Of a stretch of DNA of 64,000 bases, positions 8,441-17,429 are shown one piece after another (the first letter of the stretch is position 1; every line of letters starts with the position of its first letter). Location of the stretch: assembly GCF_030406665.1 (NCBI RefSeq), contig NZ_CP129121.1, positions 2,976,001-3,040,000 on the forward strand, in the 5' to 3' direction. The notes beneath the pieces are model-generated. The model made no database searches. It was given only the letters and a program-made list of their open reading frames with translations, and was not told the DNA's origin. The stretch is from Halomonas halophila. GTDB taxonomy: Bacteria > Pseudomonadota > Gammaproteobacteria > Pseudomonadales > Halomonadaceae. Position numbers and translations under genes: made by a program.

Positions 8441-9754
8441 ATGAGTCGATCTCTGACGGATACCGTCGCGACGCCGTCCGTGGCCCCCCGCGCCTGGCTC
8501 GCCCAGCGTATCTTCGGCATGCCGCTGCCGTTCTTCGCCCTCGCCCTGGCGGTAATGGTGGTAGCGATCGCCACCGACAGCCTGCCCACCGGCATGATCG
8601 GCGCCCTGCTGGTGATGATGCTGCTCGGCGAGCTGATGGGCTTCATCGGCGACCGCCTGCCGGTGGTCAAGACCTACCTCGGCGGCGGCGCCATCCTGGC
8701 GATCTTCGGCGCCGCCGCCGTGGTCTATCTGGAGTGGCTGCCCGCCCCGGTGGTCGACAACGTCACCGACTTCATGAAGGGCGGCGGCTTCCTCAACTTC
8801 TACATCGCCGCGCTGATCACCGGCAGCATCCTCGGCATGGACGCCAAGGTGCTGATCAAGGTCGGCTCGCGCTACGCGCTGCCGCTGTGCTGCGCGGTGC
8901 TCGGCGCCTCGCTGTTCGCCGTGGCCATGGGCGCGCTGCTCGGCTTCTCCGCCCAGGACGCGGTGGTCGTCATCGCCATGCCGATCCTCGGCGGCGGCAT
9001 GGGCGCCGGCGCGGTGCCGATGAGCCAGATCTACGAGCAGCTGCTGGGCCAGCCGGCCAGCTACTACATCTCGATCCTGGTGCCGGCCCTGGCGCTGGGC
9101 AACGTCTTCGCGATCATCATCGCCGGCCTGCTCAACGGCCTCGGCAAGCGCTTCCCGGGACTGACCGGCGACGGCCAGATGATGCCCGGCGTCGACGTCG
9201 AGGAACCCGAGCATACCCTGGACCTGGGCAAGCTGGGCGTGGGCGTCGTCGCCGCCCTGATGCTGTTCACCGCCGGCCAGATCCTCGGCACCCTCGTCCC
9301 GCTGCACCCCTACGCGCTGATGATCGTGCTGGTCGCGGCCCTCAAGGTGCTCGACGTGCTGCCGGCATCGGTCACCGAATCCGCCGCCCAGTGGTTCCAG
9401 TTCGTCGCCCGCAACTGGACCTTCGCCCTGCTGTTCGGCATCGGCATCGCCTACACCGACCTCGGCCAGGTGATCGACGCCATTTCGCTGACCTACGTGC
9501 TGATCGTGTTCGCCGTGGTCGCCGGGGCGGCCTTCGGCGCTGGCCTGGTCGGCAAGCTGGTGGGCTTCTACCCCATCGAGTCGGCGATCACCGCCGGCCT
9601 GTGCATGGCCAACATGGGCGGCACCGGCGACGTGGCGGTGCTGTCCGCGGCGCGCCGCATGTCGCTGATGCCCTTCGCGCAGATCTCCTCGCGGCTGGGC
9701 GGCGCCCTGATCCTGCTGATCTCCAGCGTGGTCGTGCCGCTGCTGTTCGCCTGA
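8441..9754 (+). CDS. 2-hydroxycarboxylate (citrate/malate) transporter, 2HCT family
   Basis: A 437-residue inner-membrane carrier of the CitS/MaeN/CimH family, which couples uptake of citrate, malate or related acids to Na+ or H+, or exchanges them. Both reentrant-loop glycine motifs are present: GGGMGAGAVPMSQIY (about residues 185-200) and MANMGGTGDVAVLSAA (about 388-403). Hydrophobic segments fill the rest. The start at 8441 has AAGGAG 7 nt upstream. It is divergent from the DcuSR/CitAB-type pair, the normal arrangement for a carboxylate-induced carrier. With oxaloacetate decarboxylase 20 kb away, a sodium-linked citrate or malate route is plausible. The exact substrate is unresolved. Confidence 0.9.
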   Translation: MSRSLTDTVATPSVAPRAWLAQRIFGMPLPFFALALAVMVVAIATDSLPTGMIGALLVMMLLGELMGFIGDRLPVVKTYLGGGAILAIFGAAAVVYLEWLPAPVVDNVTDFMKGGGFLNFYIAALITGSILGMDAKVLIKVGSRYALPLCCAVLGASLFAVAMGALLGFSAQDAVVVIAMPILGGGMGAGAVPMSQIYEQLLGQPASYYISILVPALALGNVFAIIIAGLLNGLGKRFPGLTGDGQMMPGVDVEEPEHTLDLGKLGVGVVAALMLFTAGQILGTLVPLHPYALMIVLVAALKVLDVLPASVTESAAQWFQFVARNWTFALLFGIGIAYTDLGQVIDAISLTYVLIVFAVVAGAAFGAGLVGKLVGFYPIESAITAGLCMANMGGTGDVAVLSAARRMSLMPFAQISSRLGGALILLISSVVVPLLFA

Positions 9755-9773
9755 GGCGAGCCTGCCAGCGACG

Positions 9774-9801
9774 CAAACGGCGCCCTTCGGGGCGCCGTTT
9801 G
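9774..9801. terminator. Strong hairpin terminator, transporter/yheU junction
   Basis: A perfect 12-bp GC-rich stem (9774-9785 with 9790-9801) closed by the stable TTCG tetraloop, followed by GTGTTTCG on the plus strand and GCGT on the minus strand. It lies between two convergent genes, 20 nt past the transporter stop codon. Confidence 0.8.
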
Positions 9802-9826
9802 TGTTTCGAGCACTCGACTCGCGGGA

Positions 9827-10099
9827 TCAACCTTCCTCTTCGTCGTCGGCCAGATCCCGCCCGAAGGCCCGCCACTGGGCCAGGGTCATCACCTCGGTGG
9901 TCTCGGTGCGCAGGTCGTGGGCGATGATCAGCTCGCCGCGCTCCAGCTGGCGGCGCAGCTCGCCGACCCAGCCGCTCATGCCCTCGCCGGTGTCGGTGGT
10001 GTCGTAGCCCTGGCGCGTGACGAAGGCTTCCAGCAGGCCGTCCAGGGTCTCCCCCGGCAGCATGCGATAGGGCACTTCGACGAAACGGTCTCCGCTCAT
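9827..10099 (-). CDS. UPF0270/YheU-family protein
   Basis: A 90-residue protein. The first half, VPYRMLPGETLDGLLEAFV followed by TRQGYDTTD, matches the conserved start of YheU-family proteins (usually about 70-75 residues). The ending is acidic (DLADDEEEG). The function of the family is not established. Its start overlaps the ligA stop by 4 bp (ATGA), so it is translated with ligA and is the last gene of the zipA-ligA group. Confidence 0.8.
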   Translation of the reverse strand: MSGDRFVEVPYRMLPGETLDGLLEAFVTRQGYDTTDTGEGMSGWVGELRRQLERGELIIAHDLRTETTEVMTLAQWRAFGRDLADDEEEG

Positions 10100-12162
10100 G
10101 CGTCGTTCTCCTGCATGTCCTGTGGTGTCTGGCCGCTTTCCCAGCTCGACAGGCGCTCGATGAAGGTCGCCTCGTCGATCACCTCGACGCCGAGCTGCTC
10201 GGCCTTGGTCAGCTTGCTGCCGGCGGCCTCGCCGGCCACCAGGCAGGCGGTCTTCTTCGACACGCTGCCGGAGACCTTGGCCCCCAGCGCCTGCAGGCGC
10301 GCCTTGCCCTGGTCGCGGGTCATGGCCTCCATGGTGCCGGTGAGCACCCAGGTCTGGCCCTCCAGCGGCGTGGGGCCGGCCTCGACCTCGGCCTCTTCCC
10401 AGCGCAGCCCGGCATCCAGCAGCGCCTGGATCGTCTCGCGGTTGTGCGGCTGCTGGAAGAAGGTGTGCACGTGGGCGGCGACGATGGGGCCGACGTCGTC
10501 GACCGCTTCCAGCGCCTCGCGCCCGGCCGCCATCAGCGCCTCGAGGGTGCCGAAGTGGCGCGCCAGGTTGGCGGCGGTGGCCTCGCCCACCTCGCGGATA
10601 CCGAGCGCGTAGATGAAGCGCGAAAGCGTGGTCGCCTTGGCCTTCTCCAGCGCCGCGACCAGATTGTTCGCGGATTTATCGCCCATGCGCGGCAGCGTGG
10701 CGAGGCGCTCGGCCTCGAGGGCGAACAGGTCCGCCGGCGTCTTCACCCAGTCGCGCTCCACCAACCCGTCGATCAGCTTCTCGCCGAGGCCTTCGATGTC
10801 CAGCGCCCGGCGGCTGGCGAAGTGCTTGAGCGCCTCCTTGCGCTGGGCGGCGCAGTAGAGCCCGCCCGAGCAGCGTGCCACGGCCTCGTCCTCGAGGCGC
10901 TCGATCTGCGAGTCGCACACCGGGCAGCGCTCGGGGAAGACGATCTCGCGGGCGTCCTCGGGGCGCTCGTCGAGCTGAACGCGCACCACCTGGGGAATGA
11001 CGTCGCCGGCCCGGCGCACGGCCACGGTGTCGCCGATCATCACCCCGAGGCGCGCGATCTCGTCGGCGTTGTGCAGGGTCGCGTTGGACACCGTGACGCC
11101 GGCCACCGAGACCGGCTCCAGACGCGCCACCGGGGTGATGGCGCCGGTGCGGCCAACCTGGAACTCGACGTCGTTGAGCCGCGTGATCTGCTCCTGGGCG
11201 GGAAACTTGAAGGCGATCGCCCAGCGCGGCGCCCGGGCCACGAAGCCCAGCTCGCGCTGCAGGCGCAGGTCGTCGACCTTGATCACCGCACCGTCGATGT
11301 CGTAACCGAGGCCGTCGCGCTTCTCGCCGAGGCGGCGGCAGTAGTCGACGATGCCCGCCGCGCCTTCCACCACCTCGAGCTCGGCGCTGGTGCGGAAACC
11401 GAGCCCGGTGAGGCGTGCCATCAGCTGGCTATGGCTGGCATCGCCGGCGTCCGGCTCGATGCGCGCCACCTGGTAGGCGCTGAACTCCAGCGGGCGGGTG
11501 GCGGTGACGCGCGGATCGAGCTGGCGCAGGCTGCCGGCGGCGGCGTTGCGCGGGTTGGCGAAGACCTTGGTGTCCTCGGCGCGCGCCTTCTCGTTCATGG
11601 CCTCGAACTCGGCGTGGCGCATGGTGACCTCGCCGCGCACCTCGAGCAGCTCGGGCCCGCCCTCGCCGCGCAGCTTCAGCGGGATCGACTTCAGGGTCCG
11701 CAGGTTGGAGGTGATGCCCTCGCCGGTGCGGCCGTCGCCCCGGGTCACGCCGGCGGAAAGCTCGCCGTTCTCGTAGACCAGGGACACGGCGGCGCCGTCG
11801 AGCTTGGGCTCGCAGCAGAAGGCCACACTGTCGGGGTCGGTCTCCAGGCGATCGGCGACCCGCTTGGCGAAGGCCGAAAGCTCGTCCTCGTCGAAGGCGT
11901 TGTCCAGCGACAGCATCGGCACCGCGTGCGGGATCTCGGGAAAGCCTGCCGCGGGCGCGGCACCGACCCGTTGGGTCGGCGAGTCGGGCGTCACCAGCGC
12001 GGGATGCTCGGCCTCGATCTCCTGCAGGCGACGCAGCCGACGATCGTAGTCGGCGTCGGTCATGCGCGGCTCGTCGAGCACGTAGTAGCGGTAGTTGGCG
12101 TCCTCGAGCTCGGCGCGCAGACGCGCCGCCTCGTCCTGAATCGCGGGGTCGGGCTGGGTCAT
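10096..12162 (-). CDS. ligA: NAD-dependent DNA ligase LigA
   Basis: A 688-residue enzyme, normal for the family, that seals nicks in replication and repair with NAD+ as adenylate donor. Order: Ia domain at the N-terminus, adenylation domain with active-site K120 in EPKLDGAAVSL, OB fold, a four-cysteine zinc finger (CPVC ... C ... C near residues 410-435), helix-hairpin-helix region, and a BRCT domain from about residue 605 (LEGQTWVLTGTMEAMTRDQG). It follows zipA in the same direction, as in many gammaproteobacteria, with a hairpin in the gap. Confidence 0.97.
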   Translation of the reverse strand: MTQPDPAIQDEAARLRAELEDANYRYYVLDEPRMTDADYDRRLRRLQEIEAEHPALVTPDSPTQRVGAAPAAGFPEIPHAVPMLSLDNAFDEDELSAFAKRVADRLETDPDSVAFCCEPKLDGAAVSLVYENGELSAGVTRGDGRTGEGITSNLRTLKSIPLKLRGEGGPELLEVRGEVTMRHAEFEAMNEKARAEDTKVFANPRNAAAGSLRQLDPRVTATRPLEFSAYQVARIEPDAGDASHSQLMARLTGLGFRTSAELEVVEGAAGIVDYCRRLGEKRDGLGYDIDGAVIKVDDLRLQRELGFVARAPRWAIAFKFPAQEQITRLNDVEFQVGRTGAITPVARLEPVSVAGVTVSNATLHNADEIARLGVMIGDTVAVRRAGDVIPQVVRVQLDERPEDAREIVFPERCPVCDSQIERLEDEAVARCSGGLYCAAQRKEALKHFASRRALDIEGLGEKLIDGLVERDWVKTPADLFALEAERLATLPRMGDKSANNLVAALEKAKATTLSRFIYALGIREVGEATAANLARHFGTLEALMAAGREALEAVDDVGPIVAAHVHTFFQQPHNRETIQALLDAGLRWEEAEVEAGPTPLEGQTWVLTGTMEAMTRDQGKARLQALGAKVSGSVSKKTACLVAGEAAGSKLTKAEQLGVEVIDEATFIERLSSWESGQTPQDMQENDA

Positions 12163-12235
12163 GGGAATGTCTGGTTCTCGATCGATAGCGAGGGCCTCGT
12201 CGCGCGAGGCCGGGTGGCGCTAGCTTACCAAAGCA

Positions 12236-12267
12236 ACGCCCCCCGACGGGATACCGTCGGGGGGCGT
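12236..12267 (-). terminator. Hairpin between zipA and ligA
   Basis: A perfect 14-bp stem (12236-12249 with 12254-12267) with a 4-nt loop, beginning 25 nt after the zipA stop codon. On the minus strand it is followed by TGCTTTGG, a weak U-tract. It may attenuate read-through into ligA rather than fully stop it. Confidence 0.6.
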
Positions 12268-12292
12268 CTGGACGCCGTATGGCAGGCGAGCG

Positions 12293-13705
12293 TCAGTTGA
12301 CCTGACGATGCAGGCGATGGCGCCGCTCGAACTCCTGCACCCGCTGACGGGCGAACTCGACGGTCTGGGCGGTCATCACGCTCAGGTTCTCGTCCTTCAG
12401 CTCGCCGCCGAGGTGGCGGACGATGACCATGGCGGTCTCGACCATGGCCTCGAAGGCCGCCGAGGTATCGGTGGCGCTCGGCAACGGCATCAGCAGGGTG
12501 ACGCCCGGCGTGGAGAACTCGTCCATGGCCTCGAGGGGGAAGGTGCCCGGCTTGACCACGTTGACCATCGAGAACTGCAGCGCGCTGCCCGGGTCCTCGG
12601 TCTCGAAGCGGTGGAAGATGTTCATGTCGCGGCCGTAGCGCAGGCCGCAGGCCATCATCAGCTCGAGCAGGGTGCTGCCGGCGAAGCCGCCCTCTTCACG
12701 GGCCATCACGCTGATCACGATCAGCTCCTCGGCCCCGCCGAGGGCGTCGCGGGCATGCTCGTCCTGAACGCCGTGACGCAGCGCCTTCTCGAGCACCGGA
12801 TGCGAGCGCACCACGTCATCTCGCGGCGCCTCTGCTTCGGCAAAGGCCTCGGGGGCCGCTTCGTGGCGGGGGGCGAACAGCGGGTCGTTGTCGTCGGCCG
12901 CGGCCTGGCGACGCTCGGCCTCCAGGGCCTCCGCCTCGCGCTGGCGGCGGGCCGCCTCATCGGCTTCCTGCTGCTGGCGAGCGGCCTGTTCGCGACGCGC
13001 CTGCTCGGCCTTTTCGGCTTTCTCGGCCTTTTCCGCCTTCTCCTGCTCGCGACGCGCCTTCTTCTGGTCGCGACGCTCGGCTATGCCCTTCTGCAGGGAG
13101 GCACCGAAGCGCTGGACCGAGGAACCGACACGCCTGGAGCCGTTCTTCAGCGAATCGCCCACGCCTTCCAGGTCGACCAGACGGTAGTGCTCCTCGTCGT
13201 AGCCGTCGTGATCGGCCGGATCGGCGACCAGCGGCTCGGCGGCCGGCGGCTGCCGACCGGCGTCCTCCTGGGCGGGCTCGCGACGCTCGGCCTCGGCACT
13301 CGCCGCCGGTGCGGCCCGTTCGGCCGGCTCGGGCCGGCGCGAAGCGGACACCGCCTCCGTCGCCCCGGTCTGAGGCGCCTCGCCCTGCTGACGGCGGAAT
13401 TCCGACAACACCCGGGACGGACCGGGGTGGTCCTGTCGCTCGAGCTTGGGCTTGGCCTTCACGCCCTGCTCTTCCGCAGGCCTGACGACGCGCGCCCCTC
13501 CGTTGGGCAATTCCCAGTTGAGTTCCGCCTCACGAGCCGCCTCGTCGGGGTCTTGTTCTTCGCCCCCCGCGGGGCTCGGGGCGTCGTGTCCGGCCTGGTC
13601 AAGGCGCGGCACGCTGCGCTGGCGCTGCAGGCGACGCACGCCATCGATGACGATCAGCGTCACCAGTGCCAGTCCCAGTATGATCAGCCACTCTCTAAGT
13701 TCCAT
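12293..13705 (-). CDS. zipA: Cell division protein ZipA
   Basis: A 470-residue septum protein that anchors FtsZ to the inner membrane. One N-terminal membrane helix (EWLIILGLALVTLIVIDGV, residues 5-23) is followed by a basic patch. A long charged linker (residues 30-330) is rich in E, A, Q, K and R with a KAEKAEKAEKAEQARR coiled-coil run. The globular FtsZ-binding domain follows at about 335-465 (LIVISVMAREEGGFAGSTLL and NVVKPGTFPL). The linker is longer than in E. coli ZipA (328 residues in total). The 226-bp gap up to the smc stop is AT-richer than its surroundings and probably carries the zipA promoter. Confidence 0.93.
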   Translation of the reverse strand: MELREWLIILGLALVTLIVIDGVRRLQRQRSVPRLDQAGHDAPSPAGGEEQDPDEAAREAELNWELPNGGARVVRPAEEQGVKAKPKLERQDHPGPSRVLSEFRRQQGEAPQTGATEAVSASRRPEPAERAAPAASAEAERREPAQEDAGRQPPAAEPLVADPADHDGYDEEHYRLVDLEGVGDSLKNGSRRVGSSVQRFGASLQKGIAERRDQKKARREQEKAEKAEKAEKAEQARREQAARQQQEADEAARRQREAEALEAERRQAAADDNDPLFAPRHEAAPEAFAEAEAPRDDVVRSHPVLEKALRHGVQDEHARDALGGAEELIVISVMAREEGGFAGSTLLELMMACGLRYGRDMNIFHRFETEDPGSALQFSMVNVVKPGTFPLEAMDEFSTPGVTLLMPLPSATDTSAAFEAMVETAMVIVRHLGGELKDENLSVMTAQTVEFARQRVQEFERRHRLHRQVN

Positions 13706-13931
13706 GGGTCGTCATGCCTTTTTGCTAAGGCGCCATGCCTGATGGTTTCCGTGAACAGCATAGCGCGATTGCCCAAAAAAGGACCAATAATTTTGATTGT
13801 CAAGCTGGCCTTTTTGTGGCCGCACTTGCCTCGGTCCTGTGCAATCGCCCTTCAAGAATCCCTTCGTCACCATGTGGTGCTATCTCGCTTTTGTTCCTTG
13901 TTAACCCGTTTGCCCATGGCGTTCAAGTCCA

Positions 13932-16900
13932 TCACGCCTCGGCCAGGGCCGCTGCCTCATCGACCCCCACCGCCACCAGACGTGATACCCCGGGTTCCTG
14001 CATGGTCACCCCCATCAATCGTTCGGAGGCTTCCATCGCGATCTTGTTGTGGGTGATGTAGATGAACTGCACCGAGTCCGACATCTCCTTCACCAGCTTG
14101 GCATAGCGACCGACATTGGCATCATCGAGCGGGGCATCGACCTCGTCGAGCATGCAGAAAGGTGCCGGGTTGAGCTGGAAGATCGCGAATACCATGGACA
14201 ACGCGGTCAGCGCCTTTTCTCCCCCGGAGAGCAGATGAATGGTGCTGTTCTTCTTGCCGGGGGGGCGCGCCATGATGGCCACCCCGGTCTCCAGCAAATC
14301 GTCGCCGGTCAGCGTCAACCATGCGGTCCCGCCACCGAAGACCTTGGGGAAAAGCGTCTGCAGGCCGGCGTTGACCCGCTCGAAGGTGTCGCGGAAGCGG
14401 GTGCGGGTTTCCTGGTCGATGCGACGGATCGCCCGGTCGAGGGTCTCCAGCGCCTCGCTGAGTTCGCGATGCTGCGCCTCCAGGTAGTCGCGCCGCTCGG
14501 CCTGCTGGTCGTACTCCTCGATGGCCGCCAGGTTGATGGCGCCCAGCCGGCGGATGCGCTCGCCGACCTCCTCGAGGCGGGTCTGCCAGGCCGATTCGGT
14601 GGCGTTGGGGTCGAGCCCCTCGGCCAGGCCGTCGGCGTCGTGGCCCAGCTCCTTGAGCTGCTCGTCCTGGGTGTCGGCCTTGAGCGCCAGCGCCTGGACC
14701 TGCATGCGCGCTTCCTGCAGCCGCTCGCGGATGCCTTCGAGCTGGCGCTCGTGGCCCTGGCGGGCCTGCTCGTCCTCGCGCAGCCGCTCCACCAGCTCGG
14801 CAGCCCGTGAGCGCGCCGCGTTGAGCTCGCGCTCCTCGCGCTCGCGGCGATGCAGCAGCTCCTCGAGGCGCTCGCGACGCTCCTCGTCGGGCTCGTGGAG
14901 CCCCTCGCGGGCCTCCTCGAGTTCGGCACAGCGCAGCTCCAGGCGCTGTCGGGCCTCGCCGGCACGCCCCTGCTGCTCGGCCAGGCCGGCGCGCTCGGTG
15001 GTCAGTCGCTGGTGCTCCAGCGCCAGCCGCTGGGACTGTTCGGCCAGCGGCTGGCGCTGGCTGCGCAGCTGGGTCAATCGCTCACGGGCCTCATGGCGGG
15101 CGCGCTCCAGACGCTCGCGGGTCTCGGCGCCGCGCTCCAGGCGCTCCATGGCCGCCTGCCAGTGCTCGCGGGTCTCCTCGATGGCCAGCCGCGTCTCCTC
15201 GGCGGACTCGGCGAGCCCCTCCAGCTCCTCGGCGAGTTCGCCGGCCCGCCCCTGGAGATGCTCGAGCCGACTGGCGAGGCCGCTGTCCTGCACCGCCAGC
15301 TGCTGACGCTGCTGCTCGAGATCGCGCTCCTCGAGGCGCACCGCCTCGAGGCTCTCCTCGGCCTTTTCCACGCGCTCGCCGGCCTCGGCCAGGCGTGTTT
15401 CCTGGGCCTCGAGGCGTTCTTCCACGGCGGCGAGCGCCTCGCGCACCTCGGCCTCGCGGCGGCGGCTGACCAGCAGCGCATCCGGGCCCTCGTCACGGCC
15501 GCGGTGGCGCGCCCAGCCGTCACCGACCCACAGCCCGCAGGCGGTGATCAGGCTCTCGCCGGGGGCCAGGCCATCGCGCTCGGCCCAGGCCTGCTCGCGG
15601 CTGTCCACGCAGCGCACCCCGGCGAGCCAGCGGGCCGCGGCCCCGGCACCGCTGACCCGCGCGGCCAGGCTGCCGGCCGGGGCCTCTCGTTCGGCGTCCT
15701 CGAGCAGCCCCAGCTCCGGGGCCAGCTCGGGGGACAGCACGCTGCCACCCTCGGACAGCGGGGCGAGCCGGGCGCGCAGCCAGGGCGCCAGCACCCAGGA
15801 CACGACGTCCTCCCAGCCGCTCTCGACCTCGAGGCGTTCGCCGAGGCGCGGGGCCTCGCCGAGCCCGTGGCCGCGCAAGTGCGCGTCGAGGGTCTCGTCG
15901 TGATCGGCCAGGGCGGCCTGGATCAGCGCCTCGAGCGAGGCCAGCTCGCCCTGCAGGGTGCTGCGCCGCTGGCGGTCGGTCTCGCGGTCGACCTCGGCCT
16001 CGCGCACCGCCTCCCGGGCCGTGTCGCGCTCGGCCTGCCAGCGCTCGCGCTGCTCCTCGCGCCCGGCCAGGCGTTCCTCGAGCTCGGCCAGCCGCTCGGC
16101 GACCTCGGCGCGCTGGGCTTCGAGGCCGGCGATATCGGGCAGTTCCTCGCGCTGCTGGCGGCGCTTGCGGGCGTCCCCCTCGAGGCGCTCCAGCGTCGCC
16201 TCCTGTTCGCGCAGGCGGTCCTGGGCGCGCTCGGCCTCGCGGCTGTCGGCCTGCCAGGTCTCGCCGAAGGCCTCCCAGTCGGCGTCGGCCTGTTCGGCCA
16301 GGGGCTCGGCCTCCTCGAGGGCGGCCTCCAGCTCGGCCAGGCGTTCGGCGACCTCCTCCTGCTCGGGGCCCAGGGTCTCCAGGCGCTCGTCGAGGCGCAG
16401 CAGGCGCTCGCCATCGTCCTCGCCGAGGCGGTCGAGGTCGGCGAGCTCGCGGCGGGCGGCCTCGAGGTCCTGGGCCAGCTGCTGGTCCCGGGAGCGGGTG
16501 TGTTCCAGGTCCTGCTCGAGCCGCGCGATGGCGGTGGTCGTCTCGTGGAAGCGGTTCTGGTAGCCCTCGAGCTCGGAGGCCAGGCGGTCGTGCTCGGCGC
16601 GGGCCTCCTCGAGGCGCGTCTCGCACTGGCGCAGACCCAGCACCTCGCGCTCCACCGAGGTCTCGAGCTCGCGCACGCGGCTCTCCTCCTCGCCCTGGCT
16701 GGCGCGCAGGGCGCGGCCGCGCAGCAGCGCCAGCTCGCCCTTGAGCCGGTACTCCTCCTGCTTGAGGGTCTGATAGCGGCGCGCCGCATCGGCCTGGCGC
16801 TTGAGGCGCTCGAGCTGCTTGTCGAGCTCCTCGCGGATGTCCTCCAGGCGCTCCAGGTTCTCCTGGGTGCGGCGCATGCGGTTCTCGGTCTCGCGGCGGC

Positions 16901-17426
16901 GCTCCTTGTACTTGGAGATGCCGGCGGCTTCCTCGAGGGTGGCGCGCAGTTCCTCGGGGCGCGACTCGATCAGCCGCGAGATCATGCCCTGGCCGATGAT
17001 GGCGTAGGAGCGCGGCCCCAGGCCGGTGCCGAGGAACAGGTCGGAGATGTCCCGGCGGCGGCATTTCTGGCCGTTGAAGAAGTAGGTGGACTGCCCCTCG
17101 CGGGTGACCTGGCGCTTGACCGAGATCTCCGCGTACTGGGCGTAGGGGCCGCCCATGGTGCCGTCGCGGTTGTCGAACAGCAGCTCGATGGAGGCCTGGC
17201 CCACCGGCTTGCGCCCGGTGGAGCCGTTGAAGATGACGTCGGTCATCGACTCGCCGCGCAGGGTCTTGGCGGAGGATTCCCCCATGACCCAGCGCACGGC
17301 GTCGATGATGTTGGACTTGCCACAGCCGTTGGGCCCGACGACGGCGGTCATGTTGCCGTCGAAGGGCACGGTGATGGGGTCGACGAACGACTTGAAGCCC
17401 ACCAGGCGTATCGACTTCAGTCGCAT
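13932..17426 (-). CDS. smc: Chromosome segregation ATPase Smc
   Basis: A 1164-residue SMC protein that compacts and segregates the chromosome. The N-terminal head carries Walker A GPNGCGKSN at 32-40. Two long coiled coils (about 165-500 and 660-1000) flank a central hinge near 505-640. The C-terminal head carries the signature HLLSGGEKALTALSM and the Walker B stretch FCMLDEVDAPLDD. No scpA or scpB is in the window. The ATG lies 3 bp after the ccmI stop, so smc probably shares a transcript with the ccm operon. The coiled coil explains the large antisense reading frames here, which are shadows. Confidence 0.97.
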   Translation of the reverse strand: MRLKSIRLVGFKSFVDPITVPFDGNMTAVVGPNGCGKSNIIDAVRWVMGESSAKTLRGESMTDVIFNGSTGRKPVGQASIELLFDNRDGTMGGPYAQYAEISVKRQVTREGQSTYFFNGQKCRRRDISDLFLGTGLGPRSYAIIGQGMISRLIESRPEELRATLEEAAGISKYKERRRETENRMRRTQENLERLEDIREELDKQLERLKRQADAARRYQTLKQEEYRLKGELALLRGRALRASQGEEESRVRELETSVEREVLGLRQCETRLEEARAEHDRLASELEGYQNRFHETTTAIARLEQDLEHTRSRDQQLAQDLEAARRELADLDRLGEDDGERLLRLDERLETLGPEQEEVAERLAELEAALEEAEPLAEQADADWEAFGETWQADSREAERAQDRLREQEATLERLEGDARKRRQQREELPDIAGLEAQRAEVAERLAELEERLAGREEQRERWQAERDTAREAVREAEVDRETDRQRRSTLQGELASLEALIQAALADHDETLDAHLRGHGLGEAPRLGERLEVESGWEDVVSWVLAPWLRARLAPLSEGGSVLSPELAPELGLLEDAEREAPAGSLAARVSGAGAAARWLAGVRCVDSREQAWAERDGLAPGESLITACGLWVGDGWARHRGRDEGPDALLVSRRREAEVREALAAVEERLEAQETRLAEAGERVEKAEESLEAVRLEERDLEQQRQQLAVQDSGLASRLEHLQGRAGELAEELEGLAESAEETRLAIEETREHWQAAMERLERGAETRERLERARHEARERLTQLRSQRQPLAEQSQRLALEHQRLTTERAGLAEQQGRAGEARQRLELRCAELEEAREGLHEPDEERRERLEELLHRREREERELNAARSRAAELVERLREDEQARQGHERQLEGIRERLQEARMQVQALALKADTQDEQLKELGHDADGLAEGLDPNATESAWQTRLEEVGERIRRLGAINLAAIEEYDQQAERRDYLEAQHRELSEALETLDRAIRRIDQETRTRFRDTFERVNAGLQTLFPKVFGGGTAWLTLTGDDLLETGVAIMARPPGKKNSTIHLLSGGEKALTALSMVFAIFQLNPAPFCMLDEVDAPLDDANVGRYAKLVKEMSDSVQFIYITHNKIAMEASERLMGVTMQEPGVSRLVAVGVDEAAALAEA

Positions 17427-17429
17427 GCG

